From the NCBI GenBank assembly GCA_964576075.1, contig CAZNTX010000001.1:1-64000 (forward strand): a stretch of DNA of 64,000 bases. The letters run 5' to 3'. The notes under the pieces are model-generated. The model did no database searches, was not told where the DNA came from, and saw only the letters and a list, made by a program, of their open reading frames with translations. Position numbers and translations under genes: made by a program. This document shows positions 33,226 to 42,140 of this stretch, piece after piece; position 1 is the stretch's first letter, and the number at the start of each line of letters is the position of its first letter. The stretch is from Thermohalobaculum sp964576075 (GTDB lineage: Bacteria > Pseudomonadota > Alphaproteobacteria > Rhodobacterales > Rhodobacteraceae).

Positions 33226-34074
33226 ATGCTCCGCCTCCTCGCGCTTCTCCTCGCCCTCGCGGCCCTGCCCGCCGCCGCCTGCGGGCCGGACACCGATTGC
33301 CGCCTCACGGTCGAGGGCGCCGAGCGGACCTACCGCATCCGCCTGCCGGAGGGCCAGGGGGCGCCGGGGCCGCTGCCGGCGATCCTGTTCCACCACGGCT
33401 ATCGCGGCTCGGCCGCCGCCGTGATGCGCGATGTCGGCCTTCAGGAGGTGGCGGACGCCTATGGCGCCGTCCTCGTCGCCGCCGAGACCGCGGGCGCGGA
33501 CTGGCAGCTTCCCAACATGCCCGGCGAGACCCGCCTGCCCGGACCCGACGCGCTCGCCTATGCGGATGCGCTGCGCGCCGACATCCTGCGCCGCTTCCCG
33601 GTCGATCCCGGGCGCATGGTCGCGGCGGGCTTCTCCTCGGGAGGGATGATGGTCTGGCAGCTCGCCTGCGCGCGGGGGGCGGACTATGCGGGCTTCGTCG
33701 CCCTCGCCGGCACGTTCTGGGCGCCGGTGCCCGAGGCCTGCCCGAGCCCCGCGGGCGCGCTCGTCCACATCCACGGGCAGGCCGACAACGTCGTGCCCAT
33801 CGCGGGGCGGGCGATCGGCGATGCGCGGCAGGGCGATCTCAACGACGCCGTGCGCCTCTACGCCCGCCACGGGGGATTCGGTCCGGCCCGCGGCATCCGC
33901 ATCGGCGATCTGCTCTGCGGGATGCGCACCAATCCCGAGGGCGCGATCCTCGAGGTCTGCCTGCACGAGGGCGGGCACGCCTTCACCGCGAGCCTCCTCG
34001 CCTTCGGGCTGGAGCGCCTCGCGGGCGTCGGGCGCTTCCCGGTGGGCCGGCGCGTCGTCCCCGGCGAGCGCTGA
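33226..34074 (+). CDS. Secreted alpha/beta-hydrolase, polyhydroxybutyrate depolymerase/esterase-like (LpqC type)
   Basis: Exported enzyme of 282 residues; signal peptide about 1-18. It has the features of the LpqC/PHB depolymerase esterase group: HHGYRGSAA forming the oxyanion region, the nucleophile elbow GFSSGG with Ser137, HIHGQADNVVP holding the likely Asp, and HEGGHAF holding the His. Several Cys (ACGPDTDC, LACARG, EACPS) could form disulfides. The substrate may be a feruloyl or hydroxyalkanoate ester; this cannot be told from the sequence. GGGAGACCCCGCCC precedes ATG 33226. It lies ahead of an iron-type ABC permease with a 60-base gap. Confidence 0.8.
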   Translation: MLRLLALLLALAALPAAACGPDTDCRLTVEGAERTYRIRLPEGQGAPGPLPAILFHHGYRGSAAAVMRDVGLQEVADAYGAVLVAAETAGADWQLPNMPGETRLPGPDALAYADALRADILRRFPVDPGRMVAAGFSSGGMMVWQLACARGADYAGFVALAGTFWAPVPEACPSPAGALVHIHGQADNVVPIAGRAIGDARQGDLNDAVRLYARHGGFGPARGIRIGDLLCGMRTNPEGAILEVCLHEGGHAFTASLLAFGLERLAGVGRFPVGRRVVPGER

Positions 34075-34134
34075 GGCCGCTTTGCCAAGGGCCGGCGCGC
34101 CCCTTAGATAGCACCGAGCGGCAAGGGAGGCGGC

Positions 34135-35841
34135 ATGGCCGAGACGGTCGAGAGCGGGGCGCGGCGGACGCGCGGGGGGGCCGGCGGCGCGGGCCTCGGC
34201 GGGCGCGCGGCGCGGGCGCTCGTCTGGCCGGCCTGGATCCTCGCCGCGATCATCGCGGGGCCGGCGGTCTCGGTGGTGATCACCGCGCTCCTCGGCGATC
34301 TCGAGACCTGGGGCCAGCTCAGCCAGACCGTCCTGCCGCGCTACACGCTGACGACGCTCTATCTCGTGCTCGCCGTCGGCATCGGCACCGGGCTCCTCGG
34401 CACCGGCGCGGCCTGGCTCGTCACCGCCTGCCGCTTCCCCGGGCGGGGCTTCTTCGAGGTGGCGCTCGCGCTGCCGCTCGCCTTCCCGGCCTATGTGCTG
34501 GCCTATGCCTATACCGACCTGCTCGACCATCCGGGCCCGGTGCAGACGGCGCTGCGCGAGATCACCGGCTGGGGGCCGCGGGACTACTGGTTCCCCGAGA
34601 TCCGCTCGCTGCCCGGCGCGGCGCTGATGCTGATCCTGGTGCTCTATCCGTATGTCTACCTCCTCGCCCGCGCCGCCTTCCTGCAGGGCTGCCCCACCGC
34701 CTCGAGCGTCGCGCGCACCCTCGGCTACGGGCCCTGGGGCGCCTTCTTCCGGGTCTCCCTGCCCATGGCGCGCCCGGCGATCGTCGCAGGGATCGCGCTC
34801 GCCTGCATGGAGACCATCGCCGATTTCGGCACGGTCTCGCATTTCGGCGTGCAGACCTTCGCCACCGGCATCTACCGCGCCTGGTTCTCCATGGGCGACC
34901 GGGCGGGGGCGGCGCAACTCGCCACCTGCCTCCTCCTGTTCGCGGTCACGCTCGCCGCCCTCGAACGCGCCCAGCGGGGCGCGGCGCAGCGCCATCAGGC
35001 CGGGCGGCGCTACGAGGCGCTCGCGGTCGAGCGGCTGACCGGCTGGAAGGCGGCGGCGGCGGCGCTCCTCTGCGGGGTGCCGGTGCTGCTCGGGGTCGTG
35101 ATCCCGATCGTGATGCTGGGGCTGATGGGCCTGGAGAGCGGGCAGAGCCCCTTCGAGCCGCGCTATGCGGGCTTCGCGCGCAACTCGCTCGTGCTCGCGG
35201 TCTCGGCGGCGGCGATCACGGTCTCGGCAGCCCTCCTCATCGGCTATGCCGAACGCCTCTCGCCGGGCCGGCTCAGCCGCACCGCGGCGACGCTCGCCGG
35301 CATCGGCTACGCGATTCCGGGCGGGGTCATCGCCGTCGGCCTCCTGGTGCCGCTCGCGGCCTTCGACAACGCGCTCGACGCCTGGGCGCGGGAGACCCTG
35401 GGCGTCTCCACCGGGCTCTTGCTCACGGGCACCGTCGCGGCGCTCCTGCTCGGCTATTCGGTCCGCTTCATGGCGGTGGCGCTCAATGCGGTGGAGGCGG
35501 GGCTCGCCACCATCCGCCCGGCGATGGACCAGGCCGCGCGCACCCTCGGCCACGGGCCGGCGGCGACGCTCGCCCGCGTCCATGCGCCGATGCTGCGCGG
35601 CTCGCTCTTGACCGCCGGGCTCATCGTCTTCGTCGACGTGATGAAGGAGCTGCCCGCGACGCTCATCATGCGGCCCTTCAACATGGACACCCTCGCGGTG
35701 CAGGCCTACCGCCTCGCCGCCGACGAGCGTCTCGCGCAGGCGGCCGTGCCCTCGCTCGTGATCGTGGGCTTCGGCTTCCTGCCGGTGCTGCTCCTGGCGC
35801 GCGAGATCCGCCGCTCCCGCCCGGGCCACGCCCGCGGCTGA
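34135..35841 (+). CDS. Iron(III) ABC transporter permease (FbpB type)
   Basis: Inner-membrane protein of 568 residues made of two permease halves, each with about six helices. Each half carries an EAA-like cytoplasmic loop: ASSVARTLGYGPWGAFFRVSLPMARPAI in the first and DQAARTLGHGPAATLARVHAPMLRGSL in the second. This fused arrangement is typical of FbpB/AfuB ferric permeases. Other family signatures are FPAYVLAYAYTDLLD, ETIADFGTVSHFGVQTF and DVMKELPATLIMRPFN. It would work with a binding protein and an ATPase, but neither is adjacent, so it is either orphaned or part of a split system. GGGAGGCGGC precedes ATG 34135. Confidence 0.9.
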   Translation: MAETVESGARRTRGGAGGAGLGGRAARALVWPAWILAAIIAGPAVSVVITALLGDLETWGQLSQTVLPRYTLTTLYLVLAVGIGTGLLGTGAAWLVTACRFPGRGFFEVALALPLAFPAYVLAYAYTDLLDHPGPVQTALREITGWGPRDYWFPEIRSLPGAALMLILVLYPYVYLLARAAFLQGCPTASSVARTLGYGPWGAFFRVSLPMARPAIVAGIALACMETIADFGTVSHFGVQTFATGIYRAWFSMGDRAGAAQLATCLLLFAVTLAALERAQRGAAQRHQAGRRYEALAVERLTGWKAAAAALLCGVPVLLGVVIPIVMLGLMGLESGQSPFEPRYAGFARNSLVLAVSAAAITVSAALLIGYAERLSPGRLSRTAATLAGIGYAIPGGVIAVGLLVPLAAFDNALDAWARETLGVSTGLLLTGTVAALLLGYSVRFMAVALNAVEAGLATIRPAMDQAARTLGHGPAATLARVHAPMLRGSLLTAGLIVFVDVMKELPATLIMRPFNMDTLAVQAYRLAADERLAQAAVPSLVIVGFGFLPVLLLAREIRRSRPGHARG

Positions 35842-35848
35842 CGGGCGT

Positions 35849-35877
35849 TTGACGCGGGGGCGCCGCCGCCCTTTAAT
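35849..35877 (+). promoter_or_regulatory. Sigma-70-type promoter for RTX/DUF4214 gene
   Basis: TTGACG (35849-35854), 17 bases, TTTAAT (35872-35877). This is the best housekeeping-type promoter I found in the window. Its -10 covers the ATG at 35876, so translation must start later, at GTG 35912. Confidence 0.65.
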
Positions 35878-35911
35878 GCGTCTTGCGCGCGAGGGCCGAG
35901 GGGGTGGGACC

Positions 35912-38090
35912 GTGGCGACCGGAGAGCCGATCTTCGCCGATCTGGTGCTCGACTTCGTCGATTCGGCCGCTGGGCCGATCCCCGGGCCCTATGGCAGCAA
36001 CGCCTTCCCGGGGCCCGTCGGCGAGAGCTTCCCCGTGCCCGTCCCCCTCAGCGTCGTGCTCGGCGACGACGGCGCCGGGCTGCCGGGCGACCCGGTGGAC
36101 TTCCTCTCCCTTCCCGCGGGCTCCTCGGTCACGGTCGGCTTCTCCTCGGCGCGCCTCGTCGACGGGCCGGGGCCCGACCTCTTCGTCCGCGAGCAATCCG
36201 CCTCCGGCGAGCGGGCCGAGATCCTCGTCAGTGCCGACGGGGAGGAGTTCGTCTCTCTCGGCGTCTTCGACGACGCCATGCAGCCCGACGAGACCGGCCT
36301 GCCCATGGGGATCGACCTGGCCGATGCGGGCGTCTCGGGCCCCGTCTCGGCCGTGCGGATCGTCGGGCTCGACCGGGTCGGCGGGTCGCCGGGCTTCGAT
36401 GTGGTGGGCGTCGCCGGGCTGCCGGGCAGCGTCCTCTCCACCCCGACCGTGCTGCTCGATTTCGACACCCCCGTGCCGCGGGACTTCTTCCTCGCGCGCG
36501 AGCCGGGCCGGGGCATCGAGCACCATGCCACCCGCCCGGGCGCCGAGCCGACGGCCGATCTGCCCGAGAGCCTCGAGACCGCCATCGCCGAGGCGCTCGC
36601 GGAGATCTACGCCCGCTCCGGGCTTGCCGTGGAGATCGTCACCGAGCCGCCTGCGATGGGCGCCTATCACACGGTGCGCTTCGCCCCCGCGCTCCCCCCC
36701 CCGCGACGCCGACGGCGACGGCGCGGCCGAGACCCGCCTGCTCTCCCGCGCCTACGAAGGCATCGACCGCTTCGACAAGCGCGCGAACGACGCCGTCGCC
36801 GTCTTCGTCGACGCCGAGACCGCCGATCCCGTCCGCATCGCCGAGGCCGCGGCCCGCGCGCTCGCCCATGCCGCCGGGGCCGTCGCGCTCGACCCGGACC
36901 CCGCCACGGGCGGCGAGGTGATGGACGGTGCGGACGGCGCGCTCCCCGCCTTCTGGGCCGCGCCCGCGCCGATCCCGGGGAGCGACGAGACCCACAGCCC
37001 GCTCTACCATCTCCGCCGCCATTGGGCGGGCGAGCCGGCCGAGACGCTCGCCGCCGAGGGCCTGCGCGCGGGCAGCTACGACGCCCCCGGCGCGGGGCTC
37101 TCCCTCGTCCGCTTCGAGCTGACGCTCGAGGCGCTCGACCGGCCGCTCACGAGCCTTTTCCTGCTCACGGGCACCGAGGCCGGGCGCGCCGAGGGCGGGG
37201 CGGATGCGAGCCTCGTCGCGCTCGGCGCCGACCTCGCGCCGGGTGCGCGCATCGCCTTCTCGCTGCCAGAGGGCACGCCCCTCCGCCTTCTCGCCGCCAC
37301 CGGGGCGGCCGAGACGCTCGACGTCGCCTTCGACCTTCCCGGCGCCGATCCAGAGACCGGCTTCCTCGCGGCCGCGCCGGGGCTTTCGCTCGATGCCCCC
37401 CTCATCGCCGGCGGGGAGAGCCTCGGCCGCGCCCGCCTCGCCGCGCCGGGCAGCGAGACCGTCGCCCCCGGCGCCAACGCCGCGATCGCGGGCGGGGCGG
37501 GCGACGACGTCCTCACGGGGGGCTGGGGCGACGACTTCGTCCGCGGCAATGCCGGGCGCGACACCATGGTCTACGATCTCCCCCGCGCGGAGGTGGAGCG
37601 GGGCGTCGGCCCCGGCGGCGAACTCGCGGTCCGGCTGCCCAATGGCGAGGTGGACCGGCTGTTCTCGATCGAGCGGCTCGCGCTCTCGGACGGCGTCTGG
37701 CTCTACGACCTCTCGGGCGAGACGGCCGAGCTCGTCTACCGCCTCTATGCCGCCTCCCTCGGGCGCACGCCGGACGAGCAGGGCCTCAGATTCTGGACCG
37801 CCGCCGCGCGCGAGGGATTGCCGCCGGACGCCCTCGCCGGAGCCTTCGTCTCGGCCCCCGAATTCGACGCGCTGTTCGGCGAGGACCCGAGCGATGCGGA
37901 GGTCGTCGCCGCGTTCTACCGCACCGTGCTCCGGCGCGAGCCCGAGCCCGCCGGCGATGCCTTCTGGCAGGGCGCGCTCGCCACCGGAGACTACGACCGC
38001 GCCGACATGCTCCTGTTCTTCGCCGACTCCCCCGAGAACCGCGCCCGCGTCGCGCCGGATGTCGAGGACGGGCTCTGGGTGGTCGACTGA
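35912..38090 (+). pseudogene. RTX/DUF4214 secreted protein, reading frame broken at a run of nine C
   Basis: Two frames together encode one protein of about 725 residues. The first frame (GTG 35912, with AGGGGGTGGG upstream) runs to the C9 tract at 36694-36702. Removing one C joins it to the second frame, giving FAPALPPRDADGDG and continuing to 38090. The N-terminal half is beta-rich and unassigned. A segment EAAARALAHAAGAVALD sits where M10-type proteases carry HExxHxxGxxH, but the zinc ligands are missing. A calcium-binding RTX stretch (GGAGDDVLTGGWGDD) follows, then two DUF4214 repeats (LGRTPDEQGLRFWTAA, RREPEPAGDAFWQGA). It is probably type I secreted. The break may be a sequencing error, a true mutation or phase variation. 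Confidence 0.75.
36694..36702 (+). repeat. C9 homopolymer at frame junction
   Basis: Run of nine C exactly where the RTX/DUF4214 frame shifts by one. Eight C would restore the frame. Confidence 0.85.
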
Positions 38091-38169
38091 GCGGGCCGCG
38101 CTCGCTTGCGCGCCGGGGGAGGCTCTGGCACTCTCGCAGCGATTTCGAGGTCCATGGAAAGACCGCCCA

Positions 38170-38622
38170 ATGATTGCCCGCCCCGCGCTCGCCGCCCTGA
38201 CGCTCGCCCTCGCGCTGCCGGCTGCGGCGCCCGCCGAAGACCTTGCCCCGCCCGCGCCGCTGACCGACTTTCAGTGGGCGGTGAAGACTTCGGGGCGCAT
38301 CCTGCTCGTCCCCGTCGAGGGCCGGCTCTATCCGGCCAAGCGCACCGGCGAGGCGCTCGTGGAGACGCTGCCACTCCAGGTTCCCGTGGCGCTCTATGCC
38401 GACGAGCGGGCGCTCTCGGTGGCGTTGCCGCGGATCCGCTCGCCCCGCGAGGTGGGGCCCGAGGCCTGGATCCTCGAGCTGCGCGAGGGGGAGGGGGAGG
38501 ACGCGCGCTGGGTGCCGGCGGCGAAATTCCTCTTCGACGACGCATTCTTCTACGTGCAACGCAGCCCCGGGCGCTATGACGCCGTGCCGCTCGGTGCGGT
38601 CCGTCTGGTGCCGCGCGATTGA
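38170..38622 (+). CDS. Small secreted protein of unknown function
   Basis: Exported protein of 150 residues; signal peptide about 1-22 (ending AAPAED). I do not recognise a family. The mature part looks beta-rich: FQWAVKTSGRILLVPVEGRLYPA, PLQVPVALYADERALSVALP and AKFLFDDAFFYVQ. There are no Cys and no obvious catalytic motif. It lies 79 bases after the RTX/DUF4214 gene and 16 bases before a secreted protease, so it may be co-transcribed with the protease and act on or with it. Confidence 0.65.
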   Translation: MIARPALAALTLALALPAAAPAEDLAPPAPLTDFQWAVKTSGRILLVPVEGRLYPAKRTGEALVETLPLQVPVALYADERALSVALPRIRSPREVGPEAWILELREGEGEDARWVPAAKFLFDDAFFYVQRSPGRYDAVPLGAVRLVPRD

Positions 38623-38638
38623 GTTCAGGAGTTCGCCC

Positions 38639-39712
38639 ATGACCCCCCGGATCGCCCTCGCCGCCGCCCTCGCGATCGCGCTTTTGGGGCTCGCCGCGCT
38701 CGCCACCCAGGCCGGCGCGCAGGCGCTCAGAGCGCCGGACGGGCGCCCGATGGCCGCGCCCGAACCCCCCGCCTATCTCCTGCAGCCCCCCGCGCGGGAC
38801 GAGGCGCTGCAGGGCGTGCCGAATTTCCGCCGGGTGGCGAGCCTGCCCGCCTCCGACCCCGACCGCGCGCTCGGCACCCGGATCGGGCATCTGCGCGTCG
38901 ATCAGGGCGAGTTCGTCGGGCTCTGCACCGGCTCCCTGATCGGGCCGGACATTTTCCTCACCAACTCCCATTGCGTGACCAATACGAGCCGGCACGACCC
39001 GCCGGGCCTGCGCCACCAGGCCGGCGCGATGCGGGTCTATATGGAGTATATGAGCGAGGGCGATCTCGGGGCGGAGAGCTCGCAGGCCGCCGTCACCATG
39101 GTGCTGAAGGACGGCGGCGAGTTCCTCGACTACGCCATTCTGCAGATCGAGCCGGCGCTCGGGCTCACCTATGGCTGGCTCGAGGTGGAGACCGACCCGG
39201 CGGCGATCGACGCGGTGGAGGCGGTCAAGATCATCCAGCATCCCGCCGGCCGGCCGAAGGAAATCGTCACCGAGGACACCCGCGTCGTGGCTCGCAACGC
39301 CCTCGCGCTCCACTATCTCGCCGACACCGAGGGCGGCTCATCGGGCTCGCCGGTCTTCCCGCTCGGGGGCGAGACGATCATCGCGCTGCACCACAGGGGC
39401 GCGGTCAACTCCCACAACGAGGGGGTGAAGATGTCGCTCATCGGGCGGGAGATCGCGCTGCAGGTGGCGCTCAGCGAGTTCCGCCACCGCGAGCGGACGG
39501 GGGCGAGCGAGGCGGATGTGGCGGCCGCGGCCCTCGGCGCGTGGCCCGACCGTCCGGCTCCGCCGCGGGGCGCGGCCGCCGGCGCGCCGGCCCCGCGTCA
39601 GGCGCCCGCCGCCGCGGCGAGCGCGCCTGCGCCTCTGCCAGAGGCCCCGGCCGATTACGGCCTCGGCGGCGGCGGGATCAGCGAGGGCGCCCAGCCGATC
39701 CAGTTCGACTGA
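38639..39712 (+). CDS. Secreted trypsin-like serine protease
   Basis: Exported protease of 357 residues; signal peptide about 1-28. The chymotrypsin-fold triad is visible: His111 in TNSHCV, Asp164 in EFLDYAIL and Ser235 in GGSSGSPVF. This type resembles V8/glutamyl-endopeptidase-like enzymes. The C-terminal 70 residues are a Pro/Ala-rich tail ending IQFD, perhaps a linker. A pair of Cys (GLCTGS and SHC) probably bridges near the active-site His. It works outside the cytoplasm, likely on cell-surface or extracellular proteins. The gene follows the small secreted protein by 16 bases. Confidence 0.88.
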   Translation: MTPRIALAAALAIALLGLAALATQAGAQALRAPDGRPMAAPEPPAYLLQPPARDEALQGVPNFRRVASLPASDPDRALGTRIGHLRVDQGEFVGLCTGSLIGPDIFLTNSHCVTNTSRHDPPGLRHQAGAMRVYMEYMSEGDLGAESSQAAVTMVLKDGGEFLDYAILQIEPALGLTYGWLEVETDPAAIDAVEAVKIIQHPAGRPKEIVTEDTRVVARNALALHYLADTEGGSSGSPVFPLGGETIIALHHRGAVNSHNEGVKMSLIGREIALQVALSEFRHRERTGASEADVAAAALGAWPDRPAPPRGAAAGAPAPRQAPAAAASAPAPLPEAPADYGLGGGGISEGAQPIQFD

Positions 39713-39857
39713 GCGGGCGCGCGCGCCGGGCCGCGCCGTCTCTCTCCGATACGATTGCCCAACTTGACGACACTGCCTCCGGATTGTGCAAGATCAAGGC
39801 GGAGCCGCGCGTTCCGTGCAATAATATGATTTTGAAACGCTCTGGGAGGAAAGAAAG

Positions 39858-40130
39858 ATGATCACGCTCGAGGAATGCGTGGAGATGTGCGGGCTGACCC
39901 AGAAAGAACTCGACGCCATCGTCGAGCACGAGCACATCCCCGACATCGCCGCCGCCGCGCTCGCCGATTATCTCCTGCATCTGCCGAAGGGGCCCGCGAT
40001 CCTGACCGGCATGATCCGCGACGATCTCCGCGCCGCGATCCAGCGCGGCGACAAGGCCCATGCCAAGACGCTGCTGCACGCGCTGCGCCATTTCATGCAC
40101 GAGCACCCCGCGGCGCGCATCCCCCGCTGA
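39858..40130 (+). CDS. Conserved small protein, function unknown
   Basis: Protein of 90 residues, wholly helical by appearance: ITLEECVEMCGLTQKELDAIVEHEHIPDIAAAALADYLL. No signal peptide. It has five His in the C-terminal third (HAKTLLHALRHFMHEHP). I recall similar short proteins in alphaproteobacteria, without a function. A strong GGAGGAAAG site precedes ATG 39858. The leader (39760-39857) is unusually AT-rich, with TTGACG at 39764 and TATGAT at 39825-39830 that could belong to promoters, so it may be highly expressed. It converges on phaC with a 25-base gap. Confidence 0.65.
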   Translation: MITLEECVEMCGLTQKELDAIVEHEHIPDIAAAALADYLLHLPKGPAILTGMIRDDLRAAIQRGDKAHAKTLLHALRHFMHEHPAARIPR

Positions 40131-40155
40131 GGCGCGCGCCCGGCGGCGAGGCGGC

Positions 40156-41997
40156 TCAGCGCTGGAAGACGTAGGTTCCCGGGGCGGGGCCGATCGGGGG
40201 CAGGCCCTCCTCGGGCGCGCCCATCGCCGGCGGCGCCGCGCGGCCGGCCGTGCTCCGCTTGCCCAGCCAGGCGGCCCATTCGGTCCACCAGGAGCCTTCC
40301 TGCGGAGGATGGGCGGCGGCCCAGCGCTCGGGGTCGACATACTGGTTCTGCGGGCGGCGGCAGCCGATGCGGTAGTGGCGGCGCGGATGGCCGGGCTCCG
40401 AGAGGATGCCGCCATTGTGCCCCCCCGCCGTCAGCGCGAAGGTCAGCTCCGTCTGGGTGAAGAGCGCCGTCTTGTAGACCGAGCGCCAGGGCGCGATGTG
40501 GTCCTTCTCGGTGCCGACGACGAAGAACGGCGCCTGGATGTCGCGCAGCGCGATCACCTGTCCCTCGACGGCGAAGCGCCCCGCCGTCAGCCGGTTCTCG
40601 AGGAACAGCCCGCGCAGGTATTGCGAGTGCATCCGGTAGGGCATCCGCGTCGCGTCGGCGTTCCAGACGGAGATGTCGAACTCGTCCTCCTCCTCGCCGA
40701 GGAAATAGCGCTGGATCGCGCGGCTCCAGATCAGGTCGCGCCCGCGGAGCGCGCGGAAGGCGCCGGTCATCTGGGCCTGGTCGAGATAGCCCATGTCCCA
40801 CATCATGTCCTCGAGGAAGGCGATCTGGCTCTCGTCGAGGAACAGCATGATCTCGCCCGGATCGGCGAAGTCGGTCTGGGCCGCGAGGAGCGAGATCGTC
40901 TGCAGCCGCTCGTCGCGGTCGCGGGCCATCGTGGCGGCGGCGATCGCGAGGATGGTGCCGCCGAGGCAATAGCCGCAGGCGTGAATCTTGCGCTCGGGCA
41001 CGATCTTCGTAACCGCGTCGAGGGCGGCCATCACGCCGCGCCGGCGGTAGTCGTCGAGCGAGAGGTCGCGCTGCTCGGCCGTCGGGTTGCACCAGGAGAT
41101 CGCGAAGACGGTGAAGCCCTGGGAGACCAGATAGCGGATCAGCGAGTTCTCCGGCGAGAGATCGAGGATGTAGTATTTCATGATCCAGGCCGGGACGATC
41201 AGCACCGGCTCGGGGTGCACCGTCTCGGTCGTCGGGGTGTATTGGATGAGCTCCATCAGATCGTTGCGATAGACGACCTCGCCGGGGGTGCAGGCGAGCT
41301 CATGGCCGACCCGCAGCGTCTCGCTCGGCCCCTCCGGTTCGGAGAGGGCGAGGCGCATGGCGTCTTCGGCGAAGCGGCGGGCGCCCTCGGCGAGGTTGGA
41401 GCCGGCCGTCTGCACCGTGCGCTCGAGGATCTCGGGGTTGAGGGCCGGGTTGTTGGAGGGGGCGAGCATGTCGAGCATCTGCTCGGCCATGAAGGCGACG
41501 CGCTGCGCGTTGCGCTCGCGCATGCCGCGCACCTCGCGGGTCGCCTCGTGCCAGAAATCCTCCGCGGCCAGATGGGCCTGCTTGTAGAAGGCGAAGGGGG
41601 GCGAGTTCCAAGCCTCGTGGGAGAAGCGGCGGTCGTCGCGCTCCGGGCGGAAGGCGAGCTCCGGGATCTCGGGGCCGATGCCGGCGGCGCCGGCGGGGCT
41701 CGCGAGGAGGCGCGCGGCGGTGCGCTGGATATGGGCCGCCAGGTCGAGCTGGCGGCCGGGGGCGCGGGCGAGGTGGAGCGCCCAGTCCGCCCAGGCGGCG
41801 CCGGCGGCATGGGGCGAGGCGCCCTGGGTCAGCCGGGCCATGGCCGCGCGCACGGCGCGGTCGAGCGTCTCGTGGGCGGCCGGGCGGTGGCGGTGGCCGT
41901 CGGGCGCGGGCGGGACCGGGCCTGCGGCCTTGGCCGAAGGGCGATCGGACGCCCCGGCCTTGGCGGGCCGGTCGGCGGAGGCGGGCATGTCTGGCAT
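40156..41997 (-). CDS. phaC: Class I polyhydroxyalkanoate synthase
   Basis: PHA/PHB synthase of 613 residues that polymerises 3-hydroxyacyl-CoA on storage granules. The lipase-like box GYCLGG carries the catalytic Cys344. The acid TEKDHIAPW and base AGGHNGGIL complete the triad. Family segments such as VPAWIMKYYILDLSPENSL, FAISWCNP and the C-terminal region match class I enzymes. The first 40 residues are Ala/Pro-rich and variable. No phaA, phaB, phaP or phaR is adjacent. An FNR-type box at 42061-42074 lies 64 bases ahead of the start and could set expression by oxygen. Confidence 0.93.
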   Translation of the reverse strand: MPDMPASADRPAKAGASDRPSAKAAGPVPPAPDGHRHRPAAHETLDRAVRAAMARLTQGASPHAAGAAWADWALHLARAPGRQLDLAAHIQRTAARLLASPAGAAGIGPEIPELAFRPERDDRRFSHEAWNSPPFAFYKQAHLAAEDFWHEATREVRGMRERNAQRVAFMAEQMLDMLAPSNNPALNPEILERTVQTAGSNLAEGARRFAEDAMRLALSEPEGPSETLRVGHELACTPGEVVYRNDLMELIQYTPTTETVHPEPVLIVPAWIMKYYILDLSPENSLIRYLVSQGFTVFAISWCNPTAEQRDLSLDDYRRRGVMAALDAVTKIVPERKIHACGYCLGGTILAIAAATMARDRDERLQTISLLAAQTDFADPGEIMLFLDESQIAFLEDMMWDMGYLDQAQMTGAFRALRGRDLIWSRAIQRYFLGEEEDEFDISVWNADATRMPYRMHSQYLRGLFLENRLTAGRFAVEGQVIALRDIQAPFFVVGTEKDHIAPWRSVYKTALFTQTELTFALTAGGHNGGILSEPGHPRRHYRIGCRRPQNQYVDPERWAAAHPPQEGSWWTEWAAWLGKRSTAGRAAPPAMGAPEEGLPPIGPAPGTYVFQR

Positions 41998-42060
41998 TGT
42001 CGGCTCCCCAGGTCGCGGCGGTTGGCCTCGTGGGTCTAACCCGGAGCTTGGCCCTCCGGT

Positions 42061-42074
42061 TTGATCGGCGTCAA
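42061..42074. promoter_or_regulatory. FNR/FnrL-type box in phaC-methyltransferase gap
   Basis: TTGATCGGCGTCAA matches the TTGAT-N4-(A/G)TCAA dyad of FNR/FixK-type regulators. With a minus-strand -10 near 42033-42038 (TAGACC) its centre would be about -41 for phaC, the classical activating position. Confidence 0.65.
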
Positions 42075-42140
42075 GCCCGGCGGGGCTGGCACGGGGGCCG
42101 GAAGCGCCTATGCTGCCGCCCCCCGCCGATGGAGCCCGGA

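Noticed and set aside
35876..35911. ATG start for the RTX/DUF4214 protein
   Set aside because: This ATG lies inside the -10 of the best promoter, so it would not be in the mRNA; GTG 35912 has a strong ribosome site.
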